64,000 bases of DNA from Hesseltinella vesiculosa (lineage: Eukaryota; Mucoromycota; Mucoromycetes; Mucorales; Cunninghamellaceae). The stretch covers positions 310,001 to 374,000 of the forward strand of contig MCGT01000003.1 of the NCBI GenBank assembly GCA_002104935.1. Reading direction: 5' to 3'. Shown here one piece after another: positions 12,001 through 22,332 of this stretch. Made by a program: the position numbers and the translations under genes. Under the pieces are notes generated by a model that worked only from the letters and a program-made list of their open reading frames with translations, searched no databases and was not told where the DNA came from. The stretch's first letter is position 1; the number at the start of each line of letters is the position of its first letter.

Positions 12001-14015
12001 GACGCTAGTCAAGGAGCTGGTGGATGCTTTAGCAGAAGGCACGCCCACTTGCAGGTCAGACACCATGGCCGACAATGACATTACAGAGTAGCGTTTGATT
12101 GAAGCCAGTGTTTGTTGCAGTTCACGGTGTTGTGATTCCGAGGCTTCGATTTGCTGCATCAGCGATTCTTGATCCTGCTCCGAGTCATCTTCCTGTGCAT
12201 CTGATGAGGAAGAGAGAGGGGGGGGGGAGTGAGCGGGGGCTGTATTTCTGGTTTATTTTTTTTTTTTTCATTACCATTGTTAGCAGAGGAGACGGCATGA
12301 TCGGCAAGTTCGAGCTTTTGGTTGAGCATGGAGATGTGCTCTTCCTGGAGGGCGATGCGCTTCTCAGCGGCTTCGACAAGCACATTCCAGCGGTCATGGT
12401 CTTCTTCGGCCTTGGCCAGTTTGGTTTCGAGGCTTTCGATGTATTGCTCGGTGGTAGTGTTGTGCTCTTGGAACTGCATGATTTTGTTCTTGAGGGAAGT
12501 GAGCACATCATGGTCTTCTGAGGCTTTTTCGGATGAGGTGGCGAGCTTGGTTTCCAATTCCATCACATAGCGTTCGGTGGATTGTTCCCGTTCGAGCATC
12601 TTGGCCAGGCGATCCTTGAGGGCATGAAGAGCATCTTGCTCGGACTGGCGCAGGGTGGTGAATTCGGTCATCTTGCGTTCTTGCTCCAGCAAGGCATCGT
12701 CGGAATGGGTCAGGGCGGCACGGGCAAGGGCCAGTTGGGATTCCAGGCCGGAGATGGATTTTTCATATTCTTCAATGACAGGCTCGACAAGCTGCTGGAA
12801 ATCCATGCTGCCGAGGGCAGAGTCCTGGGAGCCGTTGGACACGCGGCTGTCGTTTTGTTTATGTACAGGATCCAGGTCATCGACCGAGGTGCAGGCTGGC
12901 CAGGGTTTCTTTAGTTGGCTTCCGAGCTGAGATTCAACCCATTGGTTACGTTCACGGGTGACAATCAGTTCGTTTTGCAATTCCTCGATTTGGCGGCGGT
13001 AATCGGAGACCACATGGTGCATCTGGACGTCCACGTCTTCAGTGACGTGTTTGGCGCCGAGGTCGTCGGCACCGGCCGAGGACGTGCTGGTGGAGACTTT
13101 GCCGGGGGAAGAAGGACTGGGTGAAATGGGGTAGCATAGCGTGGGTGTTTCGGGGGAGGAGGCGGCGCTGTTGACGGAGCGCTGCCGTTGCGTGGGCGAG
13201 GTGGATTGATGGGTTCGGGTTTGCTGGGATTTCAGGCCACGGAGTTCGGTCTTGAGCTTGGTGATGAGCGAGCGTAGGTAGTCGGGGCTGTCGTTGGTCA
13301 TCCATTCCTCGGTTTCGTTGCGTTCGGCTTTGTTCTTGATGTTCCGGGCACGGTGGGCGTACTTGATGGTGTTGGCGGTCTCGGTCAGGTTGATTTCTGC
13401 AGGGCTGACACAGGCGATCATCAGGGTGGTGGCGTTGCCGCCGAGTGAGTCTTGCAGCAGGCGGGTGAGCTTAGAGTCACGGTAAGGTATGTGTTTTTTG
13501 GAGCTTGCCATGTTGGTGGTGTCCATGGCGAGGGCGGAGATGACGTTGCCAAGGGCCAGTAAGCCAGCATTGATGTTGATGCCTTCTTTGCGGCGATCGC
13601 CTTCGGCCGCCGTGCGCTTAAGACGTTCGGATCCGGCCAGATCGACAAAGTGGAACTTTGAGTGGGACACCATCCATTCGCCATCTTGATCGTCGTCGTC
13701 TGTGGGGCTTTGGGAGTCTTGGCGTTCCATTTGGCCAACCATGGCGCGGACATTGAGGCTGGAGCCACGGCGGTTGATCATGGAAGATTTGGAAGACACA
13801 GGCAGGGTAAGGTCGCGTTTGCTGTTACGACCTGTGGATTTGGACGAGGCGGCAAAAGGAACCCATTTTTCTTGTTTAAGGGTGACGGAGAAGATGGCGT
13901 GTGATCGGGACGATTTGGCGTTCATATCTGTAGATCCTGTTGCTCGGTTATCGGTTCCCATCTGCAGATACCTAATAATAAAGAGAGGGTTAGTCGATGA
14001 AAAGCTTGTTCAGGT

Positions 14016-14049
<34 letters not shown>

Positions 14050-15354
14050 TTAGGACATCTTCAGTATTTTCGACGGGTAATTCCTTGACGCCGGTCCAAC
14101 GGATTTGGCCTTTGGTATCTTCACGAATGGTGGCAGGGGGGCGTTCATGGGCAGGGGCTGGATTGAGCAGATCGATTAGTTCCTCATTGTAGATTTCCAC
14201 AAAGGAGACGTGGATGGTATGACGGGTGGTGTTTTGAGTGAGGACATCCAGAGGGGCGGAGCCACGGCGGGGAGGTTGTGTGGTATCCGGAGCCGTGTTG
14301 ATCATGGAAACGGGTCGTAAACGGGAAGATGAATAAGCTCGACGAGGTAGACGAGCGCCGGACTGCGGTGGAAAAGTAGATGTGGCGCTAGGCAGAGTGG
14401 AGTGACGAGATGTAGGAGATGGTGTTGAGGATGGCTGTAATCTTTCAAATAATGACGAGACCGCACGTGGGATGATCCCTATTCCGATCAGTCCACCAAA
14501 AAAAGATAGGGTAAATAAGCCGAAGTAAAAAGGAGCCATGCAAAAAGATGAAACAAGATGACCAAATGCCAAATCGAGCAGTGTAATTTTTTTTACCTTG
14601 CTCTTCAGGATGAACGTTTTGATCCATATCCAGGGCTGTGCCCATTGTGTAGGTTTTACCAGAGGATGTTTGGCCCTGTGTAACAGTGATAATTAATTTT
14701 TTGGTCAGTTTTTTTTTTTCATACAACCTGGTATGCAATAAGTAGCAAAACGAGGAAGTAGCCAGCTGCATATCACAAAACAATTGTTGTTACTTACGTA
14801 GGCAAGAATGGTCACATTGTAACCTATCATCATGTAAGGGAAAAAAAAGGAGTCAATTTCAACATGGAGTGAACACACGTGATTTTTTTTTAAAAAAAAA
14901 AGTCCAACACAACTTACCGTCCAAGAAACGGTCGACCAGTTTGGAGGCCACACCATTAAAGACTTGTTCTTGTGTACTTTCGGTATCAAAAACATGATCG
15001 AACGAATAGGATTTCTGATGTGGGACAATAGTGGCGGTATTGCCGAAGGTCTTGATAACGTCCGAGTCGGTAGAGTTAGAGAAGCGAGGTTGTAAACGAT
15101 CCTGTTCGGTTAATGGGCGTACTCGGATAGCTAAAATAAAAAATAAAAAATAAAAAAAAAAGGAATGGCATGGAAAAGAGTGAGTCATAACCATTACATT
15201 GTATTGAATGATCTCCATGGAGCAAGCAATGCTGTGCCTGGATTCTGGATTATGTCTGGTTATTTTATGGAAATGAGTCCTTACCGACTTGAACAGTTGT
15301 GGTTTGTTGATCTTTGGATGAGGTTGGTGATGGTAAACTTGAAGAAGAGGTCAT
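9001..15354 (-). CDS. Kinesin-4-like (KIF4/KIF21 type) motor protein, ~1904 aa
   Basis: Plus-end-directed microtubule motor by family. Exons: 15354-15285, 15130-14918, 14823-14798 (26 nt), 14675-14597, 14478-14049, 13971-12275, 12200-9001; 1905 codons including stop, all phases consistent. The motor domain begins [13 protein letters not shown]-loop [10 protein letters not shown] at residues about 104-113; [15 protein letters not shown]; switch [10 protein letters not shown] at about 290-298; switch [11 protein letters not shown] at about 382-390; then [18 protein letters not shown] and [18 protein letters not shown]. The remaining 1300 or so residues are mostly coiled coil, broken by a Ser/Pro-rich linker. 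Two low-complexity insertions interrupt the motor: one before HVSFVEIY, and about 70 residues between switch I and II. The motor resembles kinesin-4; no C-terminal WD40 repeats as in animal KIF21 are present. Confidence 0.85.
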
Positions 15355-16081
15355 ATTATAATATCAACATGTAGAATGTATGGAATCAAAAGGGAAAAAG
15401 ACAAAAAAGTTTAAAAAAAACGAGAAAGAGAAAAAAGAGAGGAGAAGAGGGGGGGTGTCAAAAGTGGGAAACGCGCTTTAAAATTAAGGAGACGACCAAT
15501 GCGGTGTTTGAAAGTGGAGACACCTGTGGGTTGCTTTTTGAGCTGCAAGGCAAAAATAAGGAGGCAGAATAAAAGTAACAATGGGTTACTGTCAAAAAAG
15601 AGTGGAGAGGGATGTAAACAAAGCGGATATCGTGATCGTATAAATTCAAGGAGTGTTTAAAAGGAATGGCGTTGGGTTAGGCTAGAAGAAAAAAAGCCGC
15701 ATGGCAATCCAAGCTGAGTAAAAAAAAAAAAAAACGCCAAAAACCAGCCTTTTTCACTTACGGGTTTGCACCTTGTCTAAGCCGATTGTTTATCTGTATA
15801 AAAAAAGCTTTGTTAAGAAGAAAAGAAGAAGAAGAAGAAGAAAAAAAGAGGAACCGGTTTGAAATGCCTGTGCGTTTATTTTTGTCGTGGGTGAACACGA
15901 AATCCAATGTTGAACCCATTAAGGCTGTAGCCAATGGGATGATAGAAAGAATGCTTGTGAAACACATGGAGCCACAAGATTTTATTTGAAAAAACTTGGT
16001 GATTGCCTTCAAATGGGTTAAATCCATTTGCTTTTTCAACCATGACTAGTTTTATTAAAAAAAAAAAAGATTTGGCAAATT
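15355..16081. other. Intergenic between kinesin start and downstream gene
   Basis: No coding evidence. A/G-rich on the plus strand with GAA-type simple sequence at about 15815-15850 and poly-A runs at 15720-15734 and 16057-16069. Confidence 0.5.
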
Positions 16082-17208
16082 TCAATGCTTAGCAATCCAC
16101 TCGTGAAATTGTTTGGTTTTGGCGCTCCACTTCCATTTGGTTAATCGGTTGGCCTTGAAAAAAAAGGTTAGAAAACGTGCCACTTTGGGAAAGCGTTGTT
16201 TTTCTGCCATCTTACCTTTTTCTTCAACGTCTTAACAAGTTGGTGTACTTTCTTTGCTCCCGTCGTTGGTGCAACCATGGCAGTTTCTAAATTAGGCGAG
16301 GCTGAGGTTGCGGAAGGGACTTTTTCCTCGGAGTGCCAGTAGAGGCTTTCTTGCTTTAGGGACGCTTGTCCTTGGACAGAGGAGAGGCTAGAATGAGACC
16401 GTTTCAAAGTGGAGGCGGTGTCGTCATTGAGAGAAGAGGGTATAGAGATGGTGTCGGCAAGGGTGGAAGGAGGTGGTTGATCTTGGATTTCCTCGGTGAA
16501 CTGACTGTCACACAGTAATGAATGCTGTGTGACCCAGTCTGACAATGGAGAGTGGTCGTCGAGTTTAAATTTTTCCTCATGCTGGCTGGTGTGACGTTGG
16601 CGATTGGGATCAATGCTATTGTTCTCGGTGACACCCAGCAGGTGGTCGTCGAGTTGGGACATGGAGATGGTGTCGAGTGTTTTTCGTGTGGCACTGTTGG
16701 ACGATACTGGTGTCAAAATAGGAGCAGGATCGGCAAGACTGGGGGACGGAGGCTGTGAATCCAGCAATGGAGTCATTGGTGCCAAGGTTGAACACGGAGC
16801 AATGACCGAATCGGCGATACCTGGATATGTCTCTTTTTGGTCGGCTAGCTTGACCGTCTCGATGGATTCGACTGTCATAGACAAGGGTTCAATGTCGTTA
16901 GCATCCGAGTCTTTTGGCTGGATTACGTCATGAACAGGATGCATAATATCAGAGGTGCCGCTAGCCAGAGGAGTAGGCTGGGCGGCTGCGTCAACGAAGC
17001 TGTCGATACTTTGAGTCAAGGCAGGCTCAGGGTTGGTAGCGGTCAAGGAAGTAGATCGTCTGCCTTTTTTCTTGGTACTGGTGGATTGAACGCCGTGTTT
17101 CATGGCCTGACGAGCCGCTTTCTTGGCGGCTTTTTTTTGCTGACGTTGAACGGCGCGACGTTGAGAACGATTGCTGCCTCCATTGGTATTTGTCGAGGCT
17201 TGGATCAT
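16082..17208 (-). CDS. Unknown Ser/Thr-rich protein with basic N-terminus, 354 aa
   Basis: Not recognised. Two exons, 17208-16216 and 16153-16082, joined by a 62-nt GT-AG intron; the second exon adds a Lys/Trp-rich tail (ANRLTKWKWSAKTKQFHEW, then IAKH) before a TGA. Residues about 13-45 are strongly basic (RRAVQRQQKKAAKKAARQA), resembling a nuclear or nucleolar localisation segment. The middle is low-complexity, rich in Ser, Thr, Pro, Asp and probably disordered. The C-terminal 50 residues, VHQLVKTLKKK plus the second exon, look more ordered. The existence of the gene is supported by the long frame and the clean splice; function is unknown. Confidence 0.65.
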
Positions 17209-17862
17209 CGGTATGAGGGTCTAAAGAATGGGGAAAGGAAAAAAAAGTGGCAGGTGGGAGCAGAGAGTGAGATAAAAGGGATGAAAAGGAAAAGATGATG
17301 AAACGCATTCAATTACAAAGTGTTGCCTGTGGGGTGAGATCAGCCGTTCGTGTATGGGGGGGGGTTTTTTTTTTTGTGCACCTCCTTATTGTTTGATAAC
17401 TCTTCTGATCAGACACTCTAGGATGTTAGGTAACTGTCAGGCAAGCTTTTGCCTCCCTGTGTAATCTGACAGGTCTCCTTTTTTGGACGTGTCAACGTCT
17501 GGTATATTTTTTTTTCCTTAAAGTCCCCCTTTGTGGTTGTCGTTTGTCACCTTGTTTGACTTGTGCCCCTTATTTTTGTCATTGGCCTGCATCTTTTATG
17601 GGTCATTTCAATTCAAACGGTGCATTTAAAATAAACAGCCAAGGCATCCTCTTTTTGTTACTGGTGCACAAAAGTGTTTGAAGGCTGAATGCTTTGACGA
17701 GGCGCTTGTTGCGGCATTGCCATAAAAGGTGTCAAGATCAAAAGGTTTGATCGTTTGGGCGATCCAAAAGAGTCACATTGGCATGGTTTATTTGTTGGCA
17801 AGAAAAAAAGGGCTATGATACAATGAAGGAGCAGAGGCGTTTCCCTTTGAACGAGGTGTGCT
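17209..17862. other. Intergenic between the unknown Ser-rich gene and the Tubby gene
   Basis: Nothing recognisable. Contains G8-T10 style homopolymers near 17356-17376. The 3' flank of the Tubby-like gene lies at its right end. Confidence 0.5.
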
Positions 17863-19186
17863 CTATTCGCAGGCAAGCTTTGCATCAAACGATGTCAATG
17901 CAATGGCAAACGCTTGCAGCAAGCAAATTGGGTACTTGTAGTCCAAGGTGAAATAATCACGATCCACTCGACCAAATTGCATCACGATATAATCCACTAA
18001 ATGAAACCATGAAGGAGTTTGTCAGTCCCGTTTTTTTTTTATCATGAAACATTACGGTCATTGTCGTGCACGATTTGAAAGTTTTTCACCGAGGCTTGGG
18101 TGACGCGACCACTAAAGTTGAGCACAAACGATTGGGTTTCTAGCGAGAAAAGGGAGGAGCGCGTTGGACAGTGATCCTTTCCTTTGTGGGCTTACCTTCA
18201 TTCCACTGAGGGCTTTTGTTGTGCAGGACCAGCATATTATCCATCCGGTTTTCCTTGTACTTTGCCAATAGCGTTTCGAATTCCTACCCCATCACAAAGA
18301 AACGATGGGCGTTCCAGCTCTTTTTCTTGTGATACCCTCCAAGACTTACCGACTCGGGACGGAATTCAGGCCGCCGTCCGTCTCTGGTTAGGGTGTGGGT
18401 CAGAATGGTCATTTTTCGGGGTCCTTTGAAACCAAGGATATTGGGATCCTAGACATTGAAAAGAAAAAAGGGTGAGCAGATGCCGAAAGTCACTTCTTTT
18501 GCTTTACGTAGAGCACTGCACCCAATTCTTCACGCAGAGGCAGGTCTTTTTTGGAAATGTCGGTCTTTTTTTCGGGGTGGTTGCCATGAGAGTACAGAGA
18601 AAAGGAGGTGCCCAGAAAGTTGGAGCGCACCTTGCCCAGCGTCTTTTCGTTGGTGATGTAGGCGCCTGGATGCTCTTGGTCGACGTTATGGATATTGCCA
18701 AAGATGGTATAATAGCTGGTCTGGCTCTTGCGCTGCTTCTTTGCCGTCAACACATGGTGGATTTCATTCGTTGCAAGGTGCTCAATATACAGCTTGTACA
18801 CTGGATACAGCTTGTCCAGTCCATCTCGAAATCGGATAATCCTGCATGTCACCCGGGAATTCAGCGCCGCTGGTCTATCAAAAAAAAAAAAAAACAGATA
18901 AGCAATCCTTCCCCTTACCTCATCCATCTTGACGACATAATAATTCTCCTAGGTGGTTCGCAATAGAGCTTTACCTAAAAGCAAGGTCATGAAGATCGTC
19001 ATCTGATAAGATCGGTCGTGGCAGGACAAAATCAATGGGATCGGTGGGACGGGTCACTCGGATGGTGGTTTCTTGAGGTGCAACGGAGGCATCTTGACTG
19101 TTGTCTTCATTATCCGAATCAGCTCCATTCCTTGGTGCAAATGTATCTGAAGTCAATTGTGCATACGTAACAGGGGACGACGTCAT
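17863..19186 (-). CDS. Tubby-like protein, 327 aa
   Basis: Contains a complete Tubby C-terminal domain, a phosphoinositide-binding beta-barrel around a central helix. Exons: 19186-18975, 18874-18508, 18448-18350, 18283-18196, 18139-18056, 17996-17863; 328 codons with stop. The N-terminal 60 residues are acidic and disordered. The domain starts near [20 protein letters not shown] and continues with [76 protein letters not shown] and [16 protein letters not shown]; it ends with a hydrophobic helix ([19 protein letters not shown]). These are the standard Tubby landmarks in order, including the FNGRV-like and QFGR segments. The role in fungi is not well defined; binding to plasma-membrane PI(4,5)P2 is the family expectation. 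Confidence 0.9.
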
Positions 19187-20602
19187 GTTCGAAGGATGTG
19201 TCCGAATGGAAAAAAAAAAAAAAGAAAAAAAGAAAAAAAAATAGCCGCCGCTCATTGAAATCGGTTTAGGTTTCCTCTTTTTGCAGGAAAGCAGGAGACA
19301 TAGCCAGGCTTGCCAACTTTCTAGCCAGGACAATGCTGACACGCTTGGCCATGGTGGCTCTTCGCAAGCAACCATGTACTTGTCATGTTAACAAATCAGC
19401 AGCTTGGACTTTGCAGTCCCCATACCAGTACAAAATGCAGAAGAAACAGGCCAGGAACTGAAGCGCAATGCGGAAGTTGAATTTGGCCACCCCACTTGTT
19501 TTTTCTTCAGTTTTGAAAAAAAAAAAGCAAAGAATGCACAGCACTTTTGAGACAGTAGATCAGTGTGAAATTTTGAGAGAAGGTGCACTTTCATGAATGA
19601 TGAGGGTGCTCAAAAAATCACGTCGATTGGTGAAATTCGCCCAGCCAACTTTTGATCAGTTTGGTGTTAGCGCCTCCGATTCCCCAGCTAAAAAAAAGCG
19701 AAAAATCGGCCAATTTCTCCAGGTGATCCCCAGGCGATCCAAGCTTATAGCCTTTTGATGTGAGAAGGGCGGCCAATCTCGGCAGTACAGGGGTACTTTA
19801 CCATTGGCTAGGAATATTGCCACGAGAGTCGATCTAAACGAGCATAAATGAAAGATGAAATGGGAGAGAGAGCCAAGGCCAGTTGCACTATTTTTTTTTT
19901 CAGCCTGTAGCGCGGACCAGACCAATGAGAGCCACATGATAACTTTGCTTCTCGATTTCGCACTTTTTTTTCGCTGACAAACCCGACTTTAGATATGGCA
20001 TTCATGAAAACAATCTTGTGTCCTAATTTTCAGCAGCCATCAACTTTCCAGTTACAAAGTGAACCACCAGAAAACATGAGAGCAATTTAAAGTTGAGGAC
20101 TTTGGGCTGAGCGGGCGGTGAGGGCACCATTCCCAAACCGCTTTTATGGCTGGGGAATAAAAAATCGACTTCGTTCATTGCGGCACCCTGACGCAGAGCA
20201 CAATTGACTCTGACGAAACATACTTCAAATATGAAAAATAGATAAAAAGAAAGCCATGGTCTTGGTGGTGGAGACCTGACAAAACCATCCCCAGGAAATT
20301 GGAAGCATCCCACTTGCCCTGGAGGTTGCTTCTCAGGAGCGCTTTGCCTTTTCTTCTCGATGCATCGTTTTCTTCTCTTTCTTGGAAGTGAAAGTGCCCC
20401 AAATAGACTTTCCTGATGTAGGCAGGAGATCCACTTTTTTTTCGATCGTATTGGAGATCCGTTCCTGTCGTTTTAAAAGAGTCGGGACTAAACAAAGCTA
20501 TTTCGGCCCAGAAAAAAAAAGGAGGCGCCTATTTTTCTTGATATGGGATGCATGTAAAATGGTGATCGTCAAAGAAGAAAGAGGAGTAAATCAGAAAGTT
20601 TA
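19187..20602. other. Gene-poor interval, 1.4 kb
   Basis: Only short frames without domain signal or coherent splice pattern on either strand. No repeat or mobile element was recognised. Confidence 0.45.
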
Positions 20603-21088
20603 CTAAGATAACAGGTACAAAGTGAAGGAAGAAATACAAAGAGCAAATAAGGTGTTGGGTAACATGGACCATGCGCTGGAAGGATGCAACATAAGATACT
20701 GGCTAGTTACAGTGATGTTGCCGGCAGCCTGGGTGTAAGCGTGTTCCGTGACCGAGAGGTAAAAGGAAAAGTTCATTCCGTGAGGTACCCACCAGTCATA
20801 AGAGCCATTATAGTAAAAAGGTACAGTTACTCCGGACGAGTCAGCATTTGGAAGACTGTAGCCCTGCACCACATCTTGGATTTTGCTTTCGCCTCGTGCA
20901 TCTTGCCATAGAGCAATATCAACTGTGTACGTGCCAGTCCCCAGGTTTTGGTATTGGAAATCGATGGTGACTTTTTTGCCGGGATCCACTGTCGCATTAT
21001 TGGCAGGTGAGGTGATGTCGGGCCCTAATTGAGCCAAACACAACCCCAAAAAAGCCAAGGTCAATAAGATCAGGCTTACAGATCGCAT
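20603..21088 (-). CDS. Small secreted, probably GPI-anchored protein, 161 aa
   Basis: Intronless. The N-terminus MRSVSLILLTLAFLGLCLAQ is a typical signal peptide with likely cleavage after the Ala-Gln region. The mature part starts DITSPANNATVDPGKKVTI and continues with beta-strand-rich sequence (YQNLGTGTYTVDIALW, VPFYYNGSYDWWVP), resembling the Ig-like N-terminal domain seen in Kre9/Knh1-type fungal cell-surface proteins. It ends in a hydrophobic tail (LPNTLFALCISSFTLYLL) preceded by small residues, as in GPI-attachment signals. N-glycosylation sequons NNAT, NGSY, NFSF and NITV are visible. It neighbours a secreted glucanase on the same strand, consistent with cell-wall roles, but no enzymatic function is indicated. 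Confidence 0.72.
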   Translation of the reverse strand: MRSVSLILLTLAFLGLCLAQLGPDITSPANNATVDPGKKVTIDFQYQNLGTGTYTVDIALWQDARGESKIQDVVQGYSLPNADSSGVTVPFYYNGSYDWWVPHGMNFSFYLSVTEHAYTQAAGNITVTSQYLMLHPSSAWSMLPNTLFALCISSFTLYLLS

Positions 21089-21372
21089 GGTTTAAAAAGA
21101 ATGGAAAGGAAGGAAAGGAGGGATGAAACCGAGAAAGAAGGTGATGAAAAAGAAAGGAAAGAAAAAAAAAAAGGGTGTGGAGAAGGAAGAAGTCGAAAAA
21201 AAAAAAAAATTGCATGTGTCGTTGATCATGATTGAAGAAAGTTTCCCTGTTTAGCCAAAGCGTTTTTATTTTTAGGCCTTTGTGTAATGTCACACAAACA
21301 TGTACAAAGAAATAAGCCATTCATCACCATTCTCCTCGAGCTTATTGAGTTTAGAGGCAAAAAAAAAAAGTT

Positions 21373-22332
21373 TTATTGGTAGACACTAGGGATCTTTGAC
21401 TTGCCGCTGGCATCGACGAGACCCCAATGGTTCTCGACTCCGTTGGCGCCGGCGGGCTTCCAATTGGAGTCAATGGATTCAAAGAAATAGTAAGGGATGG
21501 TGACAGAGCTGGTAAGTTGTTCAACATAGGATTGCAGACCAGAGGTGCCAGGGACAGCAGAGCCATCAGAATTACCAGCGGAGGGCCAGCCAGTTTCGGT
21601 GATAAAGATGTCCTTGTTGCTAGCCTTGCCCTTGAAAGCATTGTATTGAGACATGAGGTTGGAACCGGCTTGGTTGACATTGACACCGCCAAAGTAGGGG
21701 TGGATGTTGACACCAATGGTGTCACAGGCAGCGATGAGGTTGGAAGGGAAGGTGTTGGGGGTGTCGACGGTGCCGACAGGAATGCCTTGGACTTGCTTCT
21801 TGACTTGGTTGATATAGCCAACCAGGGTGTCGGCGGACACGTAGTTGCTGAACATGGCTTCGTTACCAATCATGATGGACTTGATGATTTTCTTGTTTTG
21901 GACGTTCTTGACATTGGTGAGGAGGGTGTTGATTTCAGTTTGATCGTCGGAACCGCCGATCCAGGCAGCGGCCATGACAGTCATCTGGCTGTTGGTGGCT
22001 TCGATGGCCTTGACAATGTTAGGCAATTGGCCACATTCTTGGGAGTAAGTACGGATGTTCATGACACCGTTCTTGTTGAAACGTTGAATAGTAGCCAGTA
22101 CTTCTTCATAGGTTTGACATTGACCAGCAGATGTACGGGCAGTGTAGCTGGGAATGGAAATAAAAAATCAGCCATCGACGTCTTGAACGAAAAAAAAAAA
22201 AAAGTCAACTTACGTGATACCATACAAGCCCTTGGATGCTCGCTTGTTGACTTCAACAGGAGCAGCTTGGACCAAACCGGTGGCGCAAACAATAGCAGTA
22301 AGACCAGAAATAACCAAAGAAGAAAAATGCAT
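21373..22332 (-). CDS. Secreted GH17 glucan endo-1,3-beta-glucosidase-like protein, 297 aa
   Basis: Acts on cell-wall beta-1,3-glucan by family (hydrolysis or transglycosylation). Two exons, 22332-22214 and 22147-21373; 298 codons with stop. Signal peptide MHFSSLVISGLTAIVCATG, then KGLYGITYTARTSAGQC, the usual GH17 beginning. The general acid sits in MIGNEAMF (Glu after Asn) and the nucleophile in FITETGWPSAG, both intact. VNIHPYFGG and PYYFFESIDSNWKP are further family hallmarks. Length is close to yeast Bgl2/Scw4-type catalytic domains and there is no additional module or GPI signal. The minus-strand promoter lies to the right of 22332. Confidence 0.92.

Noticed and set aside
18920..18960. 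30-nt candidate microexon ([10 protein letters not shown]) between the first two Tubby exons
   Set aside because: Phase does not match the flanking exons, and the upstream intron would be only about 24 nt.
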